In this document: positions 1 through 8,154 of the stretch, piece by piece | How the letters are laid out: every line of letters starts with the position of its first letter | How positions within the stretch are numbered: position 1 is the first letter of the stretch | NCBI GenBank assembly: GCA_014378845.1 | Contig: JACMNB010000011.1 | Location: 116,430 to 180,429 of the forward strand | Reading direction: 5' to 3' | Source: Methylotenera sp. | Lineage (GTDB): Bacteria > Pseudomonadota > Gammaproteobacteria > Burkholderiales > Methylophilaceae | Length of the DNA stretch: 64,000 bases | Translations under genes and position numbers: made by a program | Notes under the pieces: generated by a model | Databases searched by the model: none | The model's input: the letters and a program-made list of their open reading frames with translations, nothing else | What the model was told of the DNA's origin: nothing

Positions 1-455
1 GTACCCTCAAACGTACCCAAATAAATTTATTGTGGCCTCTTTTTAGCAAGCAAGAAAAATACCTTTTAACGATTAGGTAAATTATCGCACTTGTTAGTAA
101 ATGTTAGGTTTTAATAGGTTCTTACCTTGTTACAATCTTGCTAATGAATCACTGTTACTGAATGAATAATCAAAGTATTTGCTAACTCACTCACCCGCAA
201 TTTAACCTAACTTGCTCTTTATTCATTAAATTCACTTTTTTATTAAATGCAGATTGCTCTCCAGAAACTTAACGATATGCTTCATATTTTAGTTCTTCTT
301 TACGATAGTTAACTTAGTAAAAATAAAATCAATTATTTTCACATCTAAGTGCCGTAAATATTATTTATTATTATTTTTTAAGTCTGTGCCCTAGCGTACA
401 GAAGTTAGTTGCCTTGTAACTTACTATAACGTTTATTTGCTTATGTGAGCCGAGA

Positions 456-626
456 ATGATCAATCGTAATAACAAACTATTTGAAATAGCGGTAAAAAAA
501 GGGGCTGTATTGGCTAGAGAAAAGCATTATTTATCAGCCAGTACAATGATGGAGAAAACAGGACTGCCATATCTTGTTATCGAGAGAGTCTTATACGAGC
601 CACACAACATCAGAAGTACTGATTAA
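456..626 (+). CDS. Small protein of a repeated family, copy A (56 aa, MINRNNKLFEIAVKKG...ERVLYEPHNIRSTD)
   Basis: Manual translation; C-terminal motif shared with ORFs at 885 and 2548 and with the broken copy at 675. Confidence 0.6.
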   Translation: MINRNNKLFEIAVKKGAVLAREKHYLSASTMMEKTGLPYLVIERVLYEPHNIRSTD

Positions 627-674
627 GGATTTAATTAAGATGATTGAGTTGAATTTTAACTTTGGAAAGACATA

Positions 675-844
675 ATGCTAAATCGTGACAATAAAGTAAT
701 AGAAGCAGAAGTTAAAGAAGATATTACGTTACATAGAAGAAGGGTGATATTTGGGTTCTCGCAAGCCTTAAAAAATCTAATATACCCAGTGAAGTGATCA
801 ACAGGGTTGTATTTGAACCTCATAAAATTAGAGGTACTGATTAA
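675..844 (+). pseudogene. Small-ORF family copy B, frameshifted (ends ...IPSEVINRVVFEPHKIRGTD)
   Basis: N-terminal part in one frame and the conserved C-terminal motif in another; total length 170 nt is not a multiple of 3. Confidence 0.55.
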
Positions 845-884
845 GGCAAGTCGATTCAGTTAAATTATATTATTGGAGTAAATT

Positions 885-1055
885 ATGGAAAAACGTATAA
901 ATACCATTTTTGATCGTGTGGTCAACAAAGGATTAATTACGAATAAATTTAGAGGTAAGATGCAAGCCACGCAGATGATGGTGAGTGCTGGCTTGCCAAT
1001 CGCTGTAATACTTAGGGTTCTGACTAAACCTCAAAGAACCAGAAGTTCTGATTGA
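885..1055 (+). CDS. Small protein family copy C (56 aa, MEKRINTIFDRVVNKG...AVILRVLTKPQRTRSSD)
   Basis: Manual translation; preceded by TTGGAG RBS-like sequence; shared motif. Confidence 0.6.
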   Translation: MEKRINTIFDRVVNKGLITNKFRGKMQATQMMVSAGLPIAVILRVLTKPQRTRSSD

Positions 1056-1721
1056 AGTTAATACTAAAATTAATAGTGAAAGCTTCATTAAAATTTAATT
1101 AAATCAGTAGGGTGAGTTAATTCAAACACGCAGGATTGAAAGTTATTGAAAGTGTATTATCCTTTAATGCAGTCACATTAATTTTGATGTGAATCATTTA
1201 CAGGATAATTATCATTCGGACAAACCAGTAGCTGTAGAAGTGCGTTTTGGCATTGAAGTTATAATGTACGTAATGAACCAGTAATTCGCTTTTAAAAATA
1301 TCAACAACCTTCCTAGGAATAAGTAGGGGGTTATCTTCTAAATTTTTAATATTAAATTTATGTGATTTGTTTTATCAGAACGTAAAAAGGCTTTATAGGT
1401 TTGGTTTTAATTTGCTTTTTAGGATTATCGTTGTATGAGTTCTACTCAATCGGCACTAAGTAGATAAAGAGCTGTACTTTATTAATCCCAACTAATATTT
1501 GCCTCATTTACTAAATTACGATAAGTGAATTTAATGTATAAGCGGTACATGTAAATGATACTTTGACTTCTTCATGCCCTCTTTAGAATTGCAACAAAAT
1601 CGAAAAAATATATAAATATTTTATAATTTTAATTGATTTATGTGCGTTACCAAACAGACAAGACTTTGAATAACCTTGAAAATTTAGTTAGTTTTTTAAA
1701 AAATTTTTATAGGAGAATTAA

Positions 1722-2366
1722 ATGTTAACTAATATCTGCAAGAAACTTGTTCTATTACCTCTAATTTTTGCATCATCGGCTGCATTGGCTAGTACTTATA
1801 GTTTTGTACCTGTTAATGCAAACCAAAATAATCAAATTATCCCAATTGGTGATTTATTCCAGTTAGAAGTTTTAAGCTTGGGTACTAATCAGGTAACTTT
1901 TGAGTTTACTAATGATAATACAATGGCAAGTTCAATCATTGCTGCCTATATTGGTGGGCCTAGTCTATTCACAGCGAATTCTTTCATAGAATCTGCTGGA
2001 GTAAATTTTGACGCAATCAATCAATCTCAACCACAAACAGGATTTGATATAGAAGCAGCATCAAAATCTGTTAATACAGGCGCTGGTAGTTTTGTGAATG
2101 GTATAAATTCTGGAACTTCTGAATTTTTAAAATATACATTAACTCTTGCATCTGGCAACACATTTGATGCTGTTGTAAACAGTCTCAATTCAGGCAATCT
2201 ATTAGTAGGCGTTACTGGTCAAACTAATAATCAAGGTAATGATCAATATATTATCAGAACGCAATCTCCATCTGCAGTACCAGTTCCAGCTGCATTGCCA
2301 TTAATGGCTTCTGCATTAGGTGCTTTCGGTGTTGTACGTCGTCGTAACAAAGCAAAATCTGCTTAA
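1722..2366 (+). CDS. PEP-CTERM (VPxPA-type) sorting-signal exported protein
   Basis: N-terminal signal peptide (KKLVLLPLIFASSAALA) and C-terminal VPVPAALPLMASALGAFGVVRRRNK; RBS GGAG upstream. Confidence 0.85.
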   Translation: MLTNICKKLVLLPLIFASSAALASTYSFVPVNANQNNQIIPIGDLFQLEVLSLGTNQVTFEFTNDNTMASSIIAAYIGGPSLFTANSFIESAGVNFDAINQSQPQTGFDIEAASKSVNTGAGSFVNGINSGTSEFLKYTLTLASGNTFDAVVNSLNSGNLLVGVTGQTNNQGNDQYIIRTQSPSAVPVPAALPLMASALGAFGVVRRRNKAKSA

Positions 2367-2396
2367 TAGTTTATAAAAATAAAAATTTTTAAACGA

Positions 2397-2428
2397 TGGA
2401 AAACCTCTATTCGGAGGTTTTCCATTTT
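2397..2428 (+). terminator. Rho-independent terminator after the PEP-CTERM gene
   Basis: TGGAAAACCTC-TATTCG-GAGGTTTTCCA followed by TTTT. Confidence 0.8.
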
Positions 2429-2547
2429 GGAGTAATATTGTATTGTAAAACTGGGTTGATCGAAAACGATGTATATGTGGAATATTTATCAAACTTTGAA
2501 AATCAAAATTATGAAAAATTTATACGGATAATTATTTGAGAATTGTA

Positions 2548-2724
2548 ATGTCCCCTAGAGTAAATAAAGACTCAGAATTTGTTGTAAAAATAGCAATCAA
2601 TTTGGCATTTAATGTAAGCTTTTCGTCAGCTGTAAAGTTAATGACTGAAGCTGGAATTTCTGAATATATCATTGATAGAATTTTATATGATCCAAACAAT
2701 ATTAGGAAAACTGACTTAAATTAA
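2548..2724 (+). CDS. Small protein family copy D (58 aa, MSPRVNKDSEFVV...DRILYDPNNIRKTDLN)
   Basis: ORF track with ATG start at 2548; same motif as copies A and C. Confidence 0.6.
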   Translation: MSPRVNKDSEFVVKIAINLAFNVSFSSAVKLMTEAGISEYIIDRILYDPNNIRKTDLN

Positions 2725-2748
2725 AGTTTTTTTATGCGCATATAGATA

Positions 2749-2985
2749 TTATTTGCCATTAATTCGGGTAGATTCATAAGTAACATTTAGTGCGATACGC
2801 TGTTCTCGCAGACATAAATTTATTTCTCTTAGCAGCTGCCTTGTCCCTTCTTTATAAGCATTACGTGAAACCCTAGCTTTAATTTCAATAGTTCGAGCCC
2901 CTGAGCTATGTTGCCAAGGTTGCCATTGCCTTATCTTTTGCGATTGCTGTTTGCGTTGTTCGGCTGTCCAAATTCTCTCGGCCAT
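2749..2985 (-). CDS. Hypothetical protein, WQPWQHSxGARTxExKAxxSRNAYKxG family, copy 1
   Basis: Strong similarity to the ORF at 5817-6035. Confidence 0.7.
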   Translation of the reverse strand: MAERIWTAEQRKQQSQKIRQWQPWQHSSGARTIEIKARVSRNAYKEGTRQLLREINLCLREQRIALNVTYESTRINGK

Positions 2986-3207
2986 TATTCACCTCTAATA
3001 GTTCGTTTGGTTGATTGTCATTTTCTTTCGCGTGCGTACTAGTAAATTAATTCGCTCCATTTCAACGATAATAACCCTTTGATTCAATGTTAAATTATTG
3101 ATTTACCTAGATATTATATAACTAACCTCACAACTTAATTTATTGCCAAATGTTTCAGTTGAATGTAGCTAATGATATGATATTTGCAATTCATTTGAGT
3201 AATCGCT

Positions 3208-3852
3208 ATGTGCAGTAACTACTCACCAATTAAGATAAATAGTGAACCATGGGTTCAAAAACACTTCGGTTGTTTGTTACCAAATTCAATATGGCGCAAC
3301 GAGGTTTATCCAACTTACCCAGCACCTTTTATATACCTCAATGAAGGTAAACCAAAATGTGAATTGGCTGAATTTGGTTTAAGACCGTTTTGGGCAAAAG
3401 ACAAAAAGTTTGGCTTAAGAACATACAACGCACGCTCTGAAACTGTCGCTGAAAAACCTAGTTATACGCAAGCATGGAAAGAGCGAAGGTTTGGCTTGGC
3501 AATTATGGATAATTTTTATGAGCCAAATTGGGAAACTGGCAAAGCAGTACGCTGGAAAATTAAGCCTGCAGATTTACAACCATTTGCAGTCGCTTCAATT
3601 TTTGAGCGGTATATTGAAAAAGAAACAGGTGAAGTTATCTTTTCGTTTTCTATGTTGACCATTAATGCAGATAACCACCCAGTAATGAAGCACTTTCATA
3701 AACCTGATGATGAAAAGCGTTCAATCGTAGTATTAACTGAAAATGACTATCTACCATGGCTTAATGCCAGCCATGACCAACCAAAAGACTTTTTAACCCT
3801 CGCAAAAAATGGTTTTTTGATTTGTGAAGCTTCACCCACGCAAACTAGATAA
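3208..3852 (+). CDS. SRAP domain protein (YedK/HMCES-like, abasic-site DNA crosslinking)
   Basis: Starts MCSNYSP with catalytic Cys2; internal FGLRPFWAKD, NARSETVAEKPSYTQAWKERR and C-terminal HFHKPDDEKRSIVVL typical of SRAP. Confidence 0.9.
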   Translation: MCSNYSPIKINSEPWVQKHFGCLLPNSIWRNEVYPTYPAPFIYLNEGKPKCELAEFGLRPFWAKDKKFGLRTYNARSETVAEKPSYTQAWKERRFGLAIMDNFYEPNWETGKAVRWKIKPADLQPFAVASIFERYIEKETGEVIFSFSMLTINADNHPVMKHFHKPDDEKRSIVVLTENDYLPWLNASHDQPKDFLTLAKNGFLICEASPTQTR

Positions 3853-3894
3853 GTAGAAAAGCCTTCACTTTTTTAATAAATTAATAGCATAAAT

Positions 3895-3919
3895 TTTGAT
3901 TGTTGTTACAATAATCAAA
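3895..3919. promoter_or_regulatory. Near-perfect palindrome abutting the umuD-like start codon (candidate operator)
   Basis: TTGATTgTTGTtACAAtAATCAA at 3896-3918, 10 of 11 base pairs matched; ATG begins at 3919. Confidence 0.6.
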
Positions 3920-4533
3920 TGGAACAAAAATCTACTCAAAACAAATCTAAACGTGGTGGTTTGCGCGTTAATGCTGGCCGTAAAGTTGATACTGGTTTAT
4001 TCGGTGAACCCACTAGCGTTATTCGCGTACCTGAAAGCCAAAAAGGCGTAGTTAAAGATTTTCTAAGTGCATATCGCAATAAACAATTAAAGCAAGAAAG
4101 TTACAATCATCTTGAAATTGTTGCTGCAGATAAATCGGGTGATATTGCGCTGCCCTTATTCACTAGCAAAGTTGCTGCTGGCTTCCCTAGCCCTGCTGAT
4201 GACCATATAGAAAAACGTCTTAATCCAAATGACTTTTTAATTGACCAGCAAGATGCTACTTTTTTTGTCACAATTTCGGGGCTATCCATGCGCGACGCTG
4301 GGTTGTTACCCAATGATAAAGCCGTGGTTGACCGCTCAAAAATCCCTGCAATCGGTGACATTGTACTAGCCGTGATAGATAGTGAATATACAATTAAAAT
4401 GCTGGCTAAAACCAAACAAAATCAACCGCGCTTACTTTCTGCCAACCCTGATTTTGCCCCTATAGAAATTAAAGAAGGCCAACAGTTTGAAATATGGGGC
4501 GTAGTAACAGGTTCATTTAGACGCTTTAAGTAA
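3919..4533 (+). CDS. umuD: UmuD/LexA-type S24 peptidase with extra N-terminal region
   Basis: AAGFPSP cleavage-like site, SGLSM (Ser) and TIKML (Lys) catalytic motifs; N-terminal GGLRVNAGRK...GEPTSVIRVPES extension. Confidence 0.9.
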   Translation: MEQKSTQNKSKRGGLRVNAGRKVDTGLFGEPTSVIRVPESQKGVVKDFLSAYRNKQLKQESYNHLEIVAADKSGDIALPLFTSKVAAGFPSPADDHIEKRLNPNDFLIDQQDATFFVTISGLSMRDAGLLPNDKAVVDRSKIPAIGDIVLAVIDSEYTIKMLAKTKQNQPRLLSANPDFAPIEIKEGQQFEIWGVVTGSFRRFK

Positions 4534-4539
4534 TTTACC

Positions 4540-5820
4540 ATGCAACGCAGTATTGCGCTTATTGATGTAAATAACTTTTATGTGAGTTGTGAGCGTGTCT
4601 TTAACCCTAAGCTTAAAAATAAGCCAGTAGTTGTGCTATCTAACAATGACGGTTGCGCTGTAGCGCGTAGCAATGAGGCTAAAGCTTTAGGTGTGGCCAT
4701 GGGCGCACCGTGGTTTAAGCTAAAAGATTTGGCCAAGCAACATGGCATTATTGCCCTATCGAGTAATTATGCTCTATATGCGGATATGAGTAATCGCGTC
4801 ATGAGTATCTTACGTCAATTTAGCCCCGACCAAGAGGTGTACTCAATTGATGAATCATTTTTAGACTTAACGCACTTTCAGCATAAGCACACCCGCTATT
4901 GCCAAACGATGCGTAAACGTATTTTGCAATGGACTGGCTTGCCTGTGTGTGTGGGTATTGGGTCAACTAAAACACTCGCTAAACTCGCTAACCATTGTGC
5001 AAAAAAACGCACTATATTTGAGGGTGTGTGTGATTTTAATACTATGCAGTTAAATGATTTAGAAAACTTACTAAATCAAATTGAAGTTGGCGAAATATGG
5101 GGTGTTGGCAGAAAACTTGCACCCAAATTAAAAGCCATAGGTATTAACAGCGTGCTTGATTTAAAACGTGCTGATGCCAACCAACTGCGCCAACAATTTA
5201 GTGTAGTGATGCAAAAAACCATTCATGAGCTAAATGGCATCTTGTGTATTGAGCTTGAGGAAATTGCACCCGCAAAAAAGCAAATAGTTAGCTCGCGCAG
5301 TTTTGGTGTGCCAGTACATGATTACAATAGCCTTGCTGAATCAATCACCCTTTACATGAGCCGCGCTGCTGAAAAATTACGCAATCAAGATAGTTATGCT
5401 GGCAGTGTATATGTTTACATCCGCACCAGCCCATTTAAGCCTAATGAACCGTTTTATAGCAATGGCATGACCATACCCCTACCAACTCAAACAAATGACA
5501 CTAGGCAGCTAGTTAGCGTCGCTCTATGGATATTAAAACAGATTTATAAGCCAAATCTAAACTATGCAAAAGCTGGTGTCATGCTAGACGAATTAGTACC
5601 TGCCCACGCCACGCAAACTGATTTATTTAGCAAAGCTAACCTAAACCCTAAAACCAGCAAGCTAATGGTCACTTTAGATAGCATCAATAGAAAAATGGGC
5701 AAAGAATCAATCAAGCTGGCAAGTGAAGGTTTTACGCGGCCTTGGAAAATGAAACAACAAAACAAAAGTCCTAATTACACTACTTGCTGGCAATCTATTA
5801 TCAAAACCAACAATAGCTAA
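4540..5820 (+). CDS. umuC: Y-family DNA polymerase V catalytic subunit UmuC
   Basis: [59 protein letters not shown], full length. Confidence 0.97.
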   Translation: MQRSIALIDVNNFYVSCERVFNPKLKNKPVVVLSNNDGCAVARSNEAKALGVAMGAPWFKLKDLAKQHGIIALSSNYALYADMSNRVMSILRQFSPDQEVYSIDESFLDLTHFQHKHTRYCQTMRKRILQWTGLPVCVGIGSTKTLAKLANHCAKKRTIFEGVCDFNTMQLNDLENLLNQIEVGEIWGVGRKLAPKLKAIGINSVLDLKRADANQLRQQFSVVMQKTIHELNGILCIELEEIAPAKKQIVSSRSFGVPVHDYNSLAESITLYMSRAAEKLRNQDSYAGSVYVYIRTSPFKPNEPFYSNGMTIPLPTQTNDTRQLVSVALWILKQIYKPNLNYAKAGVMLDELVPAHATQTDLFSKANLNPKTSKLMVTLDSINRKMGKESIKLASEGFTRPWKMKQQNKSPNYTTCWQSIIKTNNS

Positions 5821-6035
5821 ACAATCTCGTTTAATGCGAGTTTTTGTTTACGCAATAATTGCCTAAGCTCTTTCAACTGCTGCCTAAATCCGCCCTTAAA
5901 AGCATTGCGTGATGCTATGGCCTTGCCCTCAATCGTTCGTGCGCCTGTGCTGTGCTGCCACGGTTGCCATTGCTTAACCAATTCAGCTTGTCGTTGTCGT
6001 TCTTGCGTTGTCCACTTTCGCATAGTTGCGCTCAC
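5817..6035 (-). CDS. Hypothetical protein, [27 protein letters not shown] family, copy 2
   Basis: Paralogue of 2749-2985; overlaps the 3' end of 5983-6588. Confidence 0.7.
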   Translation of the reverse strand: MSATMRKWTTQERQRQAELVKQWQPWQHSTGARTIEGKAIASRNAFKGGFRQQLKELRQLLRKQKLALNEIV

Positions 6036-6588
6036 TTTTATTTAGGTCGTTTAATAGTTCGTTAATTTGATGTTCAATTGCTTGCGCGTGCGCGGGTGCG
6101 CGCGTAATGGTCTCGTTATTCGTCTGATTGTTATTAACTTGCTGGTGGCCATTGCTAATATTGGCCTGCTTTACAAAGGTTGCTTGTTTAGGATATTTCA
6201 GCTCAATTAAGGCTTGAATAGTGGCACGGCTTTGACTTTGTGCTTTTAGGGCAAGGTTAAACATGGCGGTGTATTGTGGCAAACCAGTTTGATTAACTGC
6301 CTTGCGACCTAAGCTTACAAACATGGTTTGCAGTGAATTGGCTTGGCTAACAAGCATCGCTTCTATTGATGTCATATCGCCTGCTTGCACTTCGGCTATT
6401 TGTTGCTTTGCGCCATTAACAATATGCATTAACGTTACATCAGAAACAATATCTTTAAAAAATGATTCTGCTAGTGTGGCATTTAACAAATTGGCCGAAA
6501 CTGCCAGCTCATTCATGCGCTTGGTTTTATCTGCTTGCGTTTTGGCTTTTAGATTTAAGGTATTTTTAGCATCTTTTTTTGTTGTCAT
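5983..6588 (-). CDS. Conserved island hypothetical protein (201 aa; ...FVKQANISNGHQQVNN...)
   Basis: ORF overlapping the downstream small gene; QANI-NG-QQVNN motif seen in proteobacterial islands (recalled, not searched). Confidence 0.7.
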   Translation of the reverse strand: MTTKKDAKNTLNLKAKTQADKTKRMNELAVSANLLNATLAESFFKDIVSDVTLMHIVNGAKQQIAEVQAGDMTSIEAMLVSQANSLQTMFVSLGRKAVNQTGLPQYTAMFNLALKAQSQSRATIQALIELKYPKQATFVKQANISNGHQQVNNNQTNNETITRAPAHAQAIEHQINELLNDLNKSERNYAKVDNARTTTTS

Positions 6589-6643
6589 ATTGTGTTTATT
6601 CTTTCAATAAAATAAGCATAGGTATTGGTTAATATAGAAGGTG

Positions 6644-6776
6644 CGTAAAATTTACCGCTAGCGAACACCTAAAAACACGCCTATAGCAGTATTTTTTACG
6701 GTAATTAATCATTAAATTCGTGACTAAGTAGGTAAAATTTACCGCTGTAGTGCGCCCCCTTAGGTAAATTTTACCC
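6644..6776. repeat. Three copies of the palindromic motif GGTAAA(A/T)TTTACC
   Basis: CGTAAAATTTACCGCT 6644-6659, GGTAAAATTTACCGCT 6731-6746, GGTAAATTTTACCC 6763-6776. Confidence 0.75.
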
Positions 6777-7229
6777 ATTAGCTACTAATTTTATTGGTGG
6801 TAACCTTTCTAATAATTTGTACGCATTTAGTTGGTGGCCGCGTGCGGTAATGTCTAGTTTGTCGTCTTCATTAAGTGGCAACCAAGTCACTGCGTACAAA
6901 TTGCACAAGTTTGGTAAATGCCCTTGTCGGGTTTTGGTAATTAGCTTAGCTAACTCTAATTCATTGGCAGCTTTGCGAATTGTTTTATCGCTTTTCCACC
7001 CGCGTGCGCTTAATACTTTAAAAGCTGTGGTTAAATCGCCATTGTTAATAATATCGCCATGCTTAGCGCGTAATTGCTTTGCTAGGTCAATTAACAAAGC
7101 CTTTGCTGATATTGAAAGGCTCGCGTAAGCCGCGCCATGAAAAGCCTCTAATGGCAACCAAATACGCGCGCCCTGCAATTGAAACTGATCGCGCTTGTTA
7201 TTCGCCCGTTTGTTTCTGTCAATCCCCAT
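6771..7229 (-). CDS. Island protein with winged-helix-like region (possible replication or regulatory protein)
   Basis: FQLQGARIWLPLEAFHGAAYASLSISAKALLIDLAKQL...SDKTIRKAANELELAKLITKTRQG; no close assignment. Confidence 0.55.
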   Translation of the reverse strand: MGIDRNKRANNKRDQFQLQGARIWLPLEAFHGAAYASLSISAKALLIDLAKQLRAKHGDIINNGDLTTAFKVLSARGWKSDKTIRKAANELELAKLITKTRQGHLPNLCNLYAVTWLPLNEDDKLDITARGHQLNAYKLLERLPPIKLVANG

Positions 7230-7233
7230 AGCA

Positions 7234-7377
7234 CTAACTACTTTGCAATTGCACTAAAAAGCTAATAATGCTTACAAGCTCGCTTTCTGTCATATAGGCT
7301 AAATCATGGGCAATTGCATGGCTGTTACACTTTACACAAAGCGCGTAGGCGCGTTCAAATAGCTGGTTGTAACTCAT
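7234..7377 (-). CDS. Small hypothetical ORF (47 aa, MSYNQLFERAYALCVKCNSHAIAHDLAYMTESELVSIISFLVQLQSS)
   Basis: Manual translation; fits tightly between neighbouring same-strand genes. Confidence 0.4.
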   Translation of the reverse strand: MSYNQLFERAYALCVKCNSHAIAHDLAYMTESELVSIISFLVQLQSS

Positions 7378-7727
7378 GCTGCCACCTCGCTATTGTTAAT
7401 TGCTTCTACAGGTTGTATTTGGGTTAATACATAGCGCGCAACGCCTTTGTGATTGATGCCATGCTCGCTAGTCCATGTGTCATTGATTTTGATAATAAGA
7501 TAACCTGCTTTTTTAAGTTGCAATATCCTAGCTGCGGGTGACATGACATCTAAATGCTCACGGGCTTGTGTCGTGGTAATGTTGCCCTTTTCAATTAACC
7601 AATCACGCATTTTTAAGCATTGATTAGTAGAGCTATTATCTTTAAAATTATATTTAGTTGTTTTGGTTTTCGGGGTAGCCGTTGACGCGGCCACCCCTTT
7701 GTTTTTGGTGTTCTCATTATTAGCCAT
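7374..7727 (-). CDS. Helix-turn-helix domain protein
   Basis: CLKMRDWLIEKGNITTTQAREHLDVMSPAARILQLKKAGYLI resembles an HTH domain; likely start at MANNENTK rather than the longer ORF. Confidence 0.7.
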   Translation of the reverse strand: MANNENTKNKGVAASTATPKTKTTKYNFKDNSSTNQCLKMRDWLIEKGNITTTQAREHLDVMSPAARILQLKKAGYLIIKINDTWTSEHGINHKGVARYVLTQIQPVEAINNSEVAA

Positions 7728-7729
7728 GA

Positions 7730-7978
7730 TTAAACACCTGCCTTTGCTGCTAATGCAGCGCGTACTAGGCCAACATTCCACGCAGTACAGCGTTCGCTTA
7801 ATTTACTAGGTTTGGGAATAGTGCCATTTTTAACGCCCCGCCAAATAGTTGCACCAGAAACACCATACAGCCGTTTGATAACGGGTAGCCTTATAAAACT
7901 GGAATTTGGCAATTGCTCAAATTGAGCTAACGCTTCGGGGACTGCTTGATTACTTTGTTGCATAAATAGTTTCTCCAT
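7730..7978 (-). CDS. AlpA-family phage/island regulator
   Basis: FIRLPVIKRLYGVSGATIWRGVKNGTIPKPSKLSERCTAWNVGLVRA. Confidence 0.88.
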   Translation of the reverse strand: MEKLFMQQSNQAVPEALAQFEQLPNSSFIRLPVIKRLYGVSGATIWRGVKNGTIPKPSKLSERCTAWNVGLVRAALAAKAGV

Positions 7979-8046
7979 TTAAGGCTGCATAACGAAATGT
8001 CATGCCGTCAATGGATTTGTATTTTATGCACTAAATTTTGATTGTA

Positions 8047-8134
8047 TAGGTGGGTATGGCTAGGTAAGTATGATAAAAAATAGGTGGGTAACTCAGCGCA
8101 AAGCCTTATCAAAACTCGCACAAGAGGGTGGGTA
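8047..8134. repeat. Direct repeats TAGGTGGGTA upstream of alpA
   Basis: TAGGTGGGTA 8047-8056 and 8081-8090; variants TAGGTAAGTA 8061-8070 and AGGGTGGGTA 8125-8134. Confidence 0.7.
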
Positions 8135-8154
8135 AGTTATTTTTAAAATAATTT

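Noticed and set aside
1055-1721. Possible further copies of the small-ORF family between copy C and the PEP-CTERM gene
   Set aside because: Short frames exist but none carries the conserved C-terminal motif
3120-3207. LexA box search upstream of the SRAP gene
   Set aside because: No convincing CTGT-N8-ACAG or similar palindrome seen; regulation left undetermined
4107-4415. 102-aa minus-strand ORF inside umuD
   Set aside because: Antisense to the conserved peptidase domain, no supporting features
6090-6110. GCGCGTGCGCGGGTGCGCGCG alternating purine-pyrimidine tract as a Z-DNA or regulatory site
   Set aside because: Lies within the coding sequence of 5983-6588 and is explained by codons for TRAPAHA
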